Below are positions 11,072-18,725 of a stretch of 64,000 nt of DNA, piece after piece; positions within the stretch are counted from its first letter, which is position 1, and every line of letters starts with the position of its first letter. The notes below the pieces were generated by a model that worked only from the letters and a program-made list of their open reading frames with translations, was not told the origin of the DNA and did no database searches. Source of the stretch: Variovorax boronicumulans (GTDB lineage Bacteria; Pseudomonadota; Gammaproteobacteria; Burkholderiales; Burkholderiaceae_C); the NCBI RefSeq assembly GCF_029892485.1, contig NZ_JARXVG010000004.1:310001-374000 (forward strand), in the 5' to 3' direction. Both the position numbers and the translations under genes were made by a program.

Positions 11072-11755
11072 ATGGAACTCCTTCAAAGCACAGATTTCTG
11101 GATCGGTCTGGTCAAGATCATCTGGATCAACATCATTCTTTCGGGCGATAACGCCGTGGTGATCGCCATGGCGGCGCGCTCGTTGCCGCCCGCGCAGCAG
11201 AAAAAGGCCGTGCTGTTCGGCTCGGGCGCGGCCGTGGTGCTGCGGATCGTGCTGACGGTGGTGGCGGCCAAGCTGCTGGCGCTGCCTTACCTGCAGATCG
11301 TCGGCGGCCTGCTGCTGCTCTGGATCGGCCTGCAACTGCTGAGCGAGGAAGACGACGGCGGCGGCGAATCCAAGGAATACGGCAGCATGATGGTCGCGGT
11401 GCGCACCATCCTCCTGGCCGACCTGGTGATGAGCCTGGACAACGTGATCGCCGTTGCCGCGGCCGCGCAGGGCAGCATGGTCCTGTTGATCCTGGGCCTG
11501 GCGATCAGCATTCCCCTGGTCATTTTCGGCAGCACGCTCATGATCAAGCTCATGGAGCGCTTCCCGATCATCGTCATGCTGGGTGCCGCGCTCATCGGCT
11601 GGGTCGGCGGCGAGACCATCGTGAGCGACGTCGCGCTGCGCGACGTGCTGGTGGCCAACCCCTGGTTGCACTACGCGGCGGCGGCAGCCGGCGCGGTGCT
11701 CGTCGTGGCCTTGGGCCGCCTGATGCAGCGGCGCGCCCACGCCGCCGCACACTGA
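11072..11755 (+). CDS. TerC-family integral membrane protein (copy 1)
   Basis: This 227-residue protein has about seven membrane helices. The two TerC hallmarks are IILSGDNAVVIAMA near the N-terminus and LVMSLDNVIAVAAAA in the middle, each carrying a membrane-embedded Asp-Asn pair. Family members (Alx, YkoY, TerC) are linked to manganese export or metal loading of secreted proteins. This copy begins only 28 bp after the sucCD terminator, and I see no riboswitch in front of it. The second TerC gene at 31108-31854 has one. The PP2C gene follows 28 bp downstream. Confidence 0.88.
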   Translation: MELLQSTDFWIGLVKIIWINIILSGDNAVVIAMAARSLPPAQQKKAVLFGSGAAVVLRIVLTVVAAKLLALPYLQIVGGLLLLWIGLQLLSEEDDGGGESKEYGSMMVAVRTILLADLVMSLDNVIAVAAAAQGSMVLLILGLAISIPLVIFGSTLMIKLMERFPIIVMLGAALIGWVGGETIVSDVALRDVLVANPWLHYAAAAAGAVLVVALGRLMQRRAHAAAH

Positions 11756-11783
11756 GCGTTCGCTCGGTCGACGCCTGCAGACC

Positions 11784-12596
11784 ATGGCGAGCGTCGGCGC
11801 TTCCCTTTTCTCCAGCCGGCCGGCGCTGTGCTGGGAGTTCGCCGCGCTGACGGATGTCGGGCGCGTGCGCGCCCACAACGAGGATGCCGTGCACGTCGAT
11901 CCCGCGCTCGGGCTGGCCGTGCTGGCCGACGGCATGGGCGGCTACAAGGGCGGCGAGGTGGCGAGCGCCATGGCCGTCTCGCTGGTGCACGGCAGTTTCG
12001 GCCGGTGGTTTGCCCAGGCGGCCGGGCACCAGGCGCCGGCGCGCGTGGTGCGCCGGGCCCTGCAGGCCGCGGCGGACGAGGCGAATGCGTCGATCCTCCA
12101 TGCCGGCAGGACCCGCGAGGAACTGCAGGGCATGGGAACGACGCTGGTGCTGGCGGCTTTCCAGCCGCAGCGCGTGCTGGTCGGCCACATCGGCGACTCG
12201 CGCTGCTACCGCGTGCGCAACAACAAGCTGGAACTGCTCACGCGCGACCATTCGCTGCGCCAGCAGCAGCTCGACGCCGGCGCCATCACCGCCGAAGAAG
12301 CCCTGAATTCGCCCACCCGGAACCTCGTGACCCGGGCGGTCGGCGTGGAGGCCCAAGTCTTGCTGGAGATGCATGAACACAGCGCAAGACCCGGCGATCT
12401 CTATATGCTTTGCTCCGACGGGCTGAGCGAGATGATTACCGATGCGCAGCTTTTCACGCTTTTAGGACACGATGTCGGCCTTCAGAAAAAAGTGCAACTT
12501 TTGGTTGCAATTGCAAACGACAATGGCGGCCGGGACAACATTTCGGTTGTTCTGGCCAAAGCGGACGTTGGCGACACGTCCCGCATGGCCAGGTAG
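11784..12596 (+). CDS. PP2C-type serine/threonine protein phosphatase
   Basis: This 270-residue cytoplasmic phosphatase has the metal-binding motifs of the Stp1/PrpC group: TDVGRVRAHNEDAV (first Asp), VLADGMGGYKGGEVAS, GMGTTLV, GHIGDSRCYR, LCSDGLSEMI and GGRDNISVVL. It should remove phosphate from Ser/Thr of proteins. It heads the cassette PP2C-FHA-adenylate cyclase-phosphodiesterase on one strand with short gaps. No Ser/Thr kinase is encoded in the window, so the opposing kinase must be elsewhere. Confidence 0.93.
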   Translation: MASVGASLFSSRPALCWEFAALTDVGRVRAHNEDAVHVDPALGLAVLADGMGGYKGGEVASAMAVSLVHGSFGRWFAQAAGHQAPARVVRRALQAAADEANASILHAGRTREELQGMGTTLVLAAFQPQRVLVGHIGDSRCYRVRNNKLELLTRDHSLRQQQLDAGAITAEEALNSPTRNLVTRAVGVEAQVLLEMHEHSARPGDLYMLCSDGLSEMITDAQLFTLLGHDVGLQKKVQLLVAIANDNGGRDNISVVLAKADVGDTSRMAR

Positions 12597-12662
12597 CAGG
12601 CTGGGACGGCCCATCGCCGCCGCGCCTGCGCTCGATACAGTTCTGCACTGGGGGAGTCGGCA

Positions 12663-13331
12663 ATGCCGAAAATGATCATTTCGGTCGATGGCGTCGTCAT
12701 CGGGCAAGTGGCGATCGCCAAGGACCGCACGACGCTCGGACGGCGCGCCTACAACGACATCGTGATCGACAACCTGGCGGTCAGCGGCGAGCATGCGGTG
12801 CTGCACATGAGCGGCGGCGAAGTCCAAATTGAAGATCTCAACAGCACCAACGGCACCTACGTCAATGCGCTGGCCGTCCAGAAGCAGATGCTCCAGGACA
12901 ACGACGTCATCGAGGTCGGCGGCTGCCGGATCCACTTTCGCGCCCGCAGCACCCTGCCTGCCGGTCCGGCCTCGCCGCACAGCGCGCCGGGCGAGTTTTC
13001 CACCTCCATTCCGCTGTCTTCGGCGCCTACCGAATCCGGCGCGCTCATCGAGCTCGGCATCCCGATGCTTCGCGTGCTCTCCGGTGGCCGCAACGGCCAG
13101 GATGGCCAGGACCTCCAGGACGTGCCGCTGCAGAAAGTGGTCACCACCATCGGCAAGCCCGGTGTGGCCGTCGCGGTGGTCACGCGCCGCCGGCAGGGCT
13201 ATGTGGCGGCAAGCGTCGTGGGCGACGTCACGCTCAACGGCGCGGTGCTCGGCACCGATGCCGTCGCCCTGCAGGAGCGCGATGTGCTCGAGCTGGGCGG
13301 CGCCACGCGCATGCAGTTCGTCCGGGTCTGA
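12663..13331 (+). CDS. FHA-domain protein
   Basis: This 222-residue protein begins with a forkhead-associated domain (~15-100) that binds phosphothreonine peptides. It has the conserved TTLGRRAYNDIVIDN, SGEHAVL and DLNSTNGTYVN motifs. The C-terminal third (~155-222) resembles a second, degenerate FHA fold. It ends with VTLNGAVLGTDAVALQERDV and LELGG but lacks the GR and SxxH phosphopeptide residues. A GGGGGAG site precedes the ATG. Sitting between a PP2C phosphatase and a cyclase, it probably links Ser/Thr phosphorylation to the downstream signalling enzymes. Confidence 0.9.
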   Translation: MPKMIISVDGVVIGQVAIAKDRTTLGRRAYNDIVIDNLAVSGEHAVLHMSGGEVQIEDLNSTNGTYVNALAVQKQMLQDNDVIEVGGCRIHFRARSTLPAGPASPHSAPGEFSTSIPLSSAPTESGALIELGIPMLRVLSGGRNGQDGQDLQDVPLQKVVTTIGKPGVAVAVVTRRRQGYVAASVVGDVTLNGAVLGTDAVALQERDVLELGGATRMQFVRV

Positions 13332-13379
13332 GCTTTTTCTCCTTTTCCGGCGCGGCGCAGGCCGGCTGAACGAGACGCC

Positions 13380-15629
13380 ATGAACGCGCTGCGGCAGCAT
13401 TGGCCGCGCATTGCCATCACGCTGCTGCCGGTCCTGCTGGCACTGGCGCATGCCAGCGGCATCTGGCAGCTGTCGGTCGTCGAGCGCCTCGACCGCCTGA
13501 TCTACGACATCCGCCTGCGCGCCACCATGCCGCGCACGTTGGACACTCGCGTCGTGATCGTCGATGTCGACGACGCGAGCCTCGCGCGCCAGGGACAGTG
13601 GCCCTGGCCGCGCGACACGATCGCCCGCCTCACCACCGAGCTCCTGAACCGCCAGCAGGTGGCCGTGCTCGGATTCGACGTCATGTTCCTCGAGCCCGAC
13701 CGGAGTTCCGGACTCGCGAGGCTGCGCCAGATCGCAAGCGGGCCGTTGCGCTACATGACGGGACTCGCTGCCGAAGTCGAACGGCTCGCGCCCACGCTCG
13801 ATCACGACGCGACCCTCGCCGAGGCCCTGCGCGGCCGGCAGATCGCGCTCGGCTACTACTTCACCCAGACGCTGGCGCCGAGCACCAAAGGGCAATTGCC
13901 GGCGGTGCCGCTGCTGCCGGCCGACGCCTTTCCTGCCGGCGGTACCTATGCCACGGCATGGAACGGTTTCGGCGCCAGCCTGCCCGTGCTGGCGCAGGCC
14001 GCGCCGGTCGCGGGTTTCCTGAACACGCTGGTCGGCGAGTCCGTCGACGGCGCCATCCGCAGCGTGCCGCTCATCGCGCGCTACGAGGGCGAACAGGCCC
14101 GGCCCGGCTACTACGAATCGCTGGGCCTCGCCGTCTACCGGCTGGCCAATGGGTCACCGCCGGTGCAGCCGGTCTTCGCATCGGCCGGCGCCGCGCCGCG
14201 GCTCGAATCGCTGGCCGTCGGGCGCCTGCGCGTTCCGGTCGACCAGACCGCCAGCATGCAGGTCCCGTTTCGCGGACCCGGCGGTCCCCATGGCGGCTCG
14301 TTCCGCTATGTGGCCGCCGCCGACGTGCTCGACGGCCGGCTCGCGCCCGGCGAACTCAAGGGCAAGATCGTGCTCATGGGCGCCACGGCACCGGGCCTGC
14401 AGGACCTGCGCGCGACCCCCGCCGGCGCAGCGTTTCCGGGTGTCGAGCTGCACGCCAATATCGTCTCGGGCCTCCTCGACAACCGCCTGATTGCCGTGCC
14501 GGACTACGCGCCCGGCTACGAGGTGCTGACGGTGCTGGTCGCCGGGCTCGCACTGGCAATCGGGCTGTCGCTGCTGTCGGCTTCGCGCGCCGTGTTGCTG
14601 GGCGTAGGAACGGCCGCGGCGCTGACCGGCCTGAACATCTGGCTCTGCGCGAGCCACAGCCTCGTGCTGCCGCTCGCCTCGGCGCTCGTCATGACGGCGC
14701 TGGCCTTCGTGCTCAACATGAGCTGGGGCTACTTCGTCGAATCGCGCGCGCGGCGCGGGCTGGTGCGCATCTTCGGCACCTACGTGCCGCCGCAGCTCGT
14801 CGACGAAATGCTCGTGCGCCCCGGCCGCTACAGCATGCGCGCCGAGAGCAAGGAGATGACCGTCCTGTTCTGCGACATGCGCGACTTCACCCGCATGTCC
14901 GAGCAGATGGCGCCGGCCGAACTGCAGGCCTTCCTGAACACGGTTTTCAGCCGGCTCACCGACGTCATCAGCGCGCACCGCGGGACCGTCGACAAGTACA
15001 TGGGCGATTGCGTCATGGCCTTCTGGGGCGCGCCGATCGACACGCGCGAGCACGCAGCGCTCGCCGTGCGCGCGGCGCTCGACATGGCCGACGCCGTGCG
15101 CGACATCAACCGCATCCACCGCGCGAGCGGACGCCCCGAGATCAGCGTGGGCATCGGCATCAACAGCGGCGTGATGAGCGTCGGCGACATGGGCTCGGCC
15201 GCGCGGCGCAGCTATACCGTGGTCGGCGACGCGGTCAATCTCGCATCGCGGCTCGAAGGCCTGAGCGCGCACTACGGCGTCGAGATCGTCGCCAGCGGCA
15301 CCACGCGCGACCTCGCGCCCGACTGCAACTGGCAGGAGCTCGACAGCGTGCTCGTCAAGGGCAGGGCGCAGGCCGTGGCCGTCTTCACGCCGCTCAGCAC
15401 CGAAGCCGCCATTGCGGCGCAGCGAACCGGGCAGCTCCAGCGCTGGGCCCAGGTGCTCGCGGCCTACCGCCGCCAGGACTGGGCCACCGGCCGGAACCTG
15501 CTCGCCCCCCTGCTCGCGGCCGACGCGAAAAAAGTCCTTTACCAGCTCTACGCCCAGCGATTAGCCTCGATGGCGTTGCGGCCGCAAGACCCGGGCTGGG
15601 ACGGCGCAACCCGGTTCGATACCAAATGA
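13380..15629 (+). CDS. CHASE2-domain class III adenylate cyclase
   Basis: This 749-residue membrane enzyme has one N-terminal helix (~12-30), a large extracytoplasmic CHASE2 sensor (~40-365, with VVIVDVDDASLARQGQWPWPR) and three helices (~383-450). A cytoplasmic nucleotide cyclase domain follows (~485-660). Both metal-binding aspartates are visible (VLFCDMRDF and DKYMGDCVMAFWG), as are GIGINSGVMSVGDMG and the YTVVGDAVNLASRLEG strand. It should make cAMP in response to an unknown outside signal. A putative class II cAMP phosphodiesterase follows directly; an in-frame ATG of that gene overlaps the TGA here. Confidence 0.9.
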   Translation: MNALRQHWPRIAITLLPVLLALAHASGIWQLSVVERLDRLIYDIRLRATMPRTLDTRVVIVDVDDASLARQGQWPWPRDTIARLTTELLNRQQVAVLGFDVMFLEPDRSSGLARLRQIASGPLRYMTGLAAEVERLAPTLDHDATLAEALRGRQIALGYYFTQTLAPSTKGQLPAVPLLPADAFPAGGTYATAWNGFGASLPVLAQAAPVAGFLNTLVGESVDGAIRSVPLIARYEGEQARPGYYESLGLAVYRLANGSPPVQPVFASAGAAPRLESLAVGRLRVPVDQTASMQVPFRGPGGPHGGSFRYVAAADVLDGRLAPGELKGKIVLMGATAPGLQDLRATPAGAAFPGVELHANIVSGLLDNRLIAVPDYAPGYEVLTVLVAGLALAIGLSLLSASRAVLLGVGTAAALTGLNIWLCASHSLVLPLASALVMTALAFVLNMSWGYFVESRARRGLVRIFGTYVPPQLVDEMLVRPGRYSMRAESKEMTVLFCDMRDFTRMSEQMAPAELQAFLNTVFSRLTDVISAHRGTVDKYMGDCVMAFWGAPIDTREHAALAVRAALDMADAVRDINRIHRASGRPEISVGIGINSGVMSVGDMGSAARRSYTVVGDAVNLASRLEGLSAHYGVEIVASGTTRDLAPDCNWQELDSVLVKGRAQAVAVFTPLSTEAAIAAQRTGQLQRWAQVLAAYRRQDWATGRNLLAPLLAADAKKVLYQLYAQRLASMALRPQDPGWDGATRFDTK

Positions 15630-15658
15630 CGACAGACACAGACGAGGGGTCTCTCACA

Positions 15659-16462
15659 ATGCAGGTTCGCGTGCTGGGTTGCTCAGGCGCCATTGCCAAA
15701 GACTGCCGCACGACCTCTTTCCTGGTCGACACGGACCTGCTCGTCGATGCGGGCACCGGTGTCGGCGACCTCACGCTCGACGAAATGGCGCAGATCGACG
15801 ATGTCGTGCTCACGCACAGCCATCTCGACCACATTGCCGCACTCCCCTTGATGCTCGACGCCGTCGGCAGCCGCCGCACCCGGCCGCTGCGCGTGCATGC
15901 GCTGCGCGCCACCATCGAGGCGCTGCGGGCGCATGTGTTCAACAACGTCATCTGGCCCGATTTCGAGAGCATTCCCAGCCCCGAAGCGCCGTTCGTGAGC
16001 TTTCATGACATCTCGGTCGGGCAGATGCTGCAACTGGGCACCAGCGCGCCCAAGCTCATCGAGGTGCTGCCGGCCGTCCACACCGTACCGGCGTGCGGCT
16101 TTGCCGTGCGCCGCGCCACCGGCGGCGCCCACTGGGTCTTCAGCGGCGACACCGAGCGCAACGCGCCCTTCTGGGACCGCGTCAACGCGCTCGACGTGGC
16201 CATGCTGGTCATCGAAACGGCATTCAGCAGCCGCGAGCAGGCCCTGGCGGAGCGCAGCCTGCACCTGTCTCCCGAGGTGCTGGCCGATGAGTTGTCGCAC
16301 ATCGATCCGGGCAAGCACTACCCGATCTACATCACCCACACCAAGCCGGCCGAAACCGAAGAGATCATGAGCCAGATCGAGGCGCTGGCGGGGCGCCAGG
16401 TGGCGGGGTTGGCGCAGCGGGATATCCGCTGGCTGAAGGCAGATGGGATCCTGACTTTCTGA
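15659..16462 (+). CDS. Class II cyclic-nucleotide phosphodiesterase (metallo-beta-lactamase fold)
   Basis: This 267-residue protein has the metallo-hydrolase motif HSHLDH at residues 53-58, a later FSGDTERN and a conserved ITHTKP near the C-terminus. The opening MQVRVLGCSGAIAKDCRTTS, with hydrolysis of 3',5'-cyclic nucleotides, is typical of the PDEase_II family (yeast PDE1, Vibrio CpdP). An earlier ATG at 15626 overlaps the cyclase stop, but the ATG at 15659 has a GAGGGG site nine bases upstream and starts the conserved domain. Position directly after a cyclase supports a role in lowering cAMP. Other MBL hydrolase activity cannot be excluded. Confidence 0.8.
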   Translation: MQVRVLGCSGAIAKDCRTTSFLVDTDLLVDAGTGVGDLTLDEMAQIDDVVLTHSHLDHIAALPLMLDAVGSRRTRPLRVHALRATIEALRAHVFNNVIWPDFESIPSPEAPFVSFHDISVGQMLQLGTSAPKLIEVLPAVHTVPACGFAVRRATGGAHWVFSGDTERNAPFWDRVNALDVAMLVIETAFSSREQALAERSLHLSPEVLADELSHIDPGKHYPIYITHTKPAETEEIMSQIEALAGRQVAGLAQRDIRWLKADGILTF

Positions 16463-16593
16463 CCCTGCGTCAGGCAGGGCGGCATGACAAATTTGTCACC
16501 GCTTGTAGCGTCTGGAAGCAAGTTGTGTCACATGGTGTAACGCAAACGTGAACAAAATTGACGCTTTCGGTCACCACGGGCGGGGAAACCGGG

Positions 16594-16609
16594 TGGCACG
16601 GATGCTGCG
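16594..16609 (+). promoter_or_regulatory. Sigma-54 (RpoN) promoter of pilA
   Basis: TGGCACG (16594-16600), four bases and CTGCG (16605-16609) give the invariant GG (-24) and GC (-12) with exactly ten bases between them. It lies 60 bp before the pilA start. PilS/PilR-activated sigma-54 transcription of pilA is the known pattern in Pseudomonas and many betaproteobacteria; pilS and pilR are not in this window. Confidence 0.85.
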
Positions 16610-16669
16610 GAAGGTACTGCGCTCCGGGCTGGTTCCCGGGCTCACTAACCAACCTGGAGTTTTCTCATC

Positions 16670-17167
16670 ATGAACGTTCGCAAGATCGCCCGCCGCGCAC
16701 AGGCCGGCTTTACCCTTATCGAATTGATGATCGTTGTGGCGATCATTGGTATCTTGGCTGCTGTGGCTCTGCCTGCTTATCAGGACTACATCGTGAAGTC
16801 GAAGTGGGCGGTCAACATCACTGAAGTTGAGGGCGTCAAGTCCGCCATCAAGGCATGTATGGACGACTCGGCTGGCGACGGTACTCTTTGCGACTCGTTG
16901 GCAGAACTGCAGAAGTATGGATTCGCTGGTACCCAGCTGCCGCAGCCCAAGTATTCAACTGCCGCTGGGGTAGCTTTGGTCGGGACGGCTGCGACTGCGG
17001 GCGCAACTCCAACTCCCGGTAAGGTGAACATCGCTTTCACTGGCACAGCCGAAGCGAAGTCGTTGGTCTATAACGCCGACTGCAAGATCAACACGAGTGG
17101 CAATATTGAATGCATTGCAACCGCTACCGACACTCTGGGCAATTACGTGAAGACGACGGGTCGATAA
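16670..17167 (+). CDS. pilA: Type IV major pilin PilA
   Basis: This 165-residue prepilin has a short positively charged leader ending in AQAG, then [27 protein letters not shown]. PilD cleaves after Gly13, and the Glu at mature position 5 is present. Two cysteine pairs are seen ([13 protein letters not shown] in the middle and [12 protein letters not shown] near the end); the latter probably closes the D-region loop. GGAG at 16656-16659 is the ribosome site. A sigma-54 promoter precedes it and a hairpin terminator follows, so it is a single-gene, highly expressed unit. It may be glycosylated by the PglL-like enzyme at 26206. Confidence 0.95.
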   Translation: MNVRKIARRAQAGFTLIELMIVVAIIGILAAVALPAYQDYIVKSKWAVNITEVEGVKSAIKACMDDSAGDGTLCDSLAELQKYGFAGTQLPQPKYSTAAGVALVGTAATAGATPTPGKVNIAFTGTAEAKSLVYNADCKINTSGNIECIATATDTLGNYVKTTGR

Positions 17168-17198
17168 ATATTGATTGCGCCTAAAACGCGCACTAGTA

Positions 17199-17222
17199 AA
17201 GCCGCCTTCGGGCGGCTTTTTT
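17199..17222 (+). terminator. Rho-independent terminator of pilA
   Basis: AAGCCGCC (17199-17206), TTCG tetraloop and GGCGGCTT (17211-17218) run into a T-tract. It lies 31 bp after the pilA stop. Confidence 0.93.
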
Positions 17223-18274
17223 GTTATTTACCGCGATACTTCTTGGCTGCGCCATACCGGATTTATGCACGGGTCGTGTCGTGTCGTGTCGCGAGATATG
17301 TGCGGACTCCAAACCTGGAGAGTATAGATAGAGTTTGAAAATTTTCGACGGCCTCGAATTAAAGAATGCCGAGTTGACCTATTTTTCGGTCCAGCAATCT
17401 CCAGAAATAATACGCACCGTACGGCATCACGAGACAAATCGATTCATTGACGAATGATGATCACCTTGGTGTGCGCGACTGCTTCAGTCGGTGCCGATGA
17501 AGCGGCGCTTCAAGCCCTTATAAACTTCTCAACACAGCAGCCAAGACAAGTATTAAGCAGCGAGGAGGCGTGGCACGTGGCTAATGGAGGTCGTGCCGAT
17601 AGACTTCAGGGCTGTATGCGCGCGTGCGATGCCTTGAAATGAGGGGATGAATACGGCGCTCACTCGCGCACGAGGTCTGAATGTACCGTTCAACCTCATT
17701 GGTTAATTCTGAGCTTGCAGGTCAGTGCAGACGTGCTTAATGTGCGCGTAGCTCAGCAGTATGGCAAGAGGGTGTGATCTGCATCGAATTGCCGTCGGCC
17801 GTCACCTATTAAACATGGGCGTCAAAGGTATTGTCATAGCGCCGTTAACGGGAAAGTATAGGCATGGTGAGCTACGCTGGCCAACATCCTTGTAAACCAC
17901 GCAGAAGTGGATATTGATCACTGTATACAAGGCATGCCAATTGGCGCGCGGTGCTTTATGCGGTCATCGCGCGACGTGAAGAGCTAGCTTCGCCAAATCA
18001 CCCAAGCTTCATGGTTAATCTCTAATTCCACGAAGAGAGTGATGGTCGCCACGGTTTGCCGGCACCAATTCGATTCGGTGCACCATATGCACTCGAATCT
18101 TTGCACCTACTCAAGATAACTTCCTGAGCATTCGTTCAAAAAGTTCCGAAGAAGGCTGACCGGCTTGGCAGCCTCTATCTTTTCTTCATATTTGACGAAC
18201 AACTTAGAAATGCAGTTAAAGAAAAACTTTCTGCACTGTGATCATTGCAGCAATCCAGCGTTTGGCAACAACGT
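17223..18274. other. 1.05-kb gap of low G+C with clustered hairpins
   Basis: No convincing gene is seen between the pilA terminator and pilE, except for one doubtful small ORF. Base composition drops well below the flanking genes, lowest around 18120-18250. Structure is dense. It includes TCGTG three times in tandem (17274-17288); CCTTGTA/TACAAGG (17888-17894 / 17926-17932) enclosing CCAC/GTGG; CGCGCG at 17945 and again at 17968; and GCACC/GGTGC (18062-18066 / 18077-18081). A stretch at ~17744-17770 resembles a tRNA acceptor/D-arm start (GCGCGTAGCTCAGC). It may hold a non-coding RNA, decayed genes or a recombination relic. Confidence 0.5.
17454..17642 (+). CDS. Doubtful small ORF after pilA
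   Basis: A 62-codon frame gives a peptide with a short hydrophobic start (MITLVCATASVGA) that could be a weak signal peptide, then a polar tail with two Cys. There is no clear ribosome site and no recognisable family. It lies in the low-G+C gap, whose composition resembles decayed DNA more than a gene. It is listed because it is the only plus-strand frame of any length here; it may well be chance. Confidence 0.2.
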   Translation: MMITLVCATASVGADEAALQALINFSTQQPRQVLSSEEAWHVANGGRADRLQGCMRACDALK

Positions 18275-18718
18275 TTACTTCATGCACTTGGCGGGATTGT
18301 TAGCTGTGGATGTCAATGCGGCGATATTGGTTTTCTGATATGTCCCGCAGACGTCTCCGCTTAACGATCCCGTCGGTACGGCCTCAACGAGGTACGTGGT
18401 CGCCGTCACTGTGAACACGATGTTGTAGCGCGCCGAACCCGTATTCGGCACCTGCGTGAACATAGAGGCAGCCGTCGTGTTCGCGTTGTTGGCAGCGTTG
18501 TTGGCATAGCGGTTGTTCTCGGTATAAAAACGCTCCAGCCAGCCTTCCGCCCTGAGTATTTCAACGCGAGCTTCCGCGCGCTGTGATCGGCGAACGTATT
18601 CCCCGTAAGAAGGCAGCGCGATTGCAGCGAGGAGGGCAATCACAGCCACCGTGATCATCAATTCGATCAGCGTAAAACCGCGAGGTCGCACCGAGGGTTT
18701 TTTCATACTTTTAATCAT
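18275..18718 (-). CDS. pilE: Type IV minor pilin PilE
   Basis: This 147-residue prepilin has the leader [14 protein letters not shown] followed by [24 protein letters not shown] with Glu at mature position 5. A DVCGTYQ...NPAKCMK Cys pair at the C-terminus is typical of PilE. It is the last gene of the fimT-pilV-pilW-pilX-pilY1-pilE operon and starts 7 bp after the pilY1 stop. Minor pilins form the tip complex that primes assembly of PilA fibres and anchors PilY1. Confidence 0.92.
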   Translation of the reverse strand: MIKSMKKPSVRPRGFTLIELMITVAVIALLAAIALPSYGEYVRRSQRAEARVEILRAEGWLERFYTENNRYANNAANNANTTAASMFTQVPNTGSARYNIVFTVTATTYLVEAVPTGSLSGDVCGTYQKTNIAALTSTANNPAKCMK

Positions 18719-18725
18719 GGCGATC

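Noticed and set aside
13400..15625. Continuous frame joining the second frame of the cyclase to the phosphodiesterase
   Set aside because: The upstream part is the +2 frame of the cyclase (Arg/Ala/Pro-rich). Only the portion from the ATG at 15659 is a real domain, so no fusion protein is proposed.
17274..17291. TCGTG short tandem repeat as a CRISPR or phase-variation tract
   Set aside because: There are only three units with no spacers, and it is not placed in a promoter or coding frame that would be switched.
17744..17820. tRNA-like start (GCGCGTAGCTCAGC...) in the pilA-pilE gap
   Set aside because: No anticodon arm with paired stem, no GGTTCGA T-arm and no 3' strand matching the acceptor were found within tRNA distance, so it is not called as a tRNA gene.
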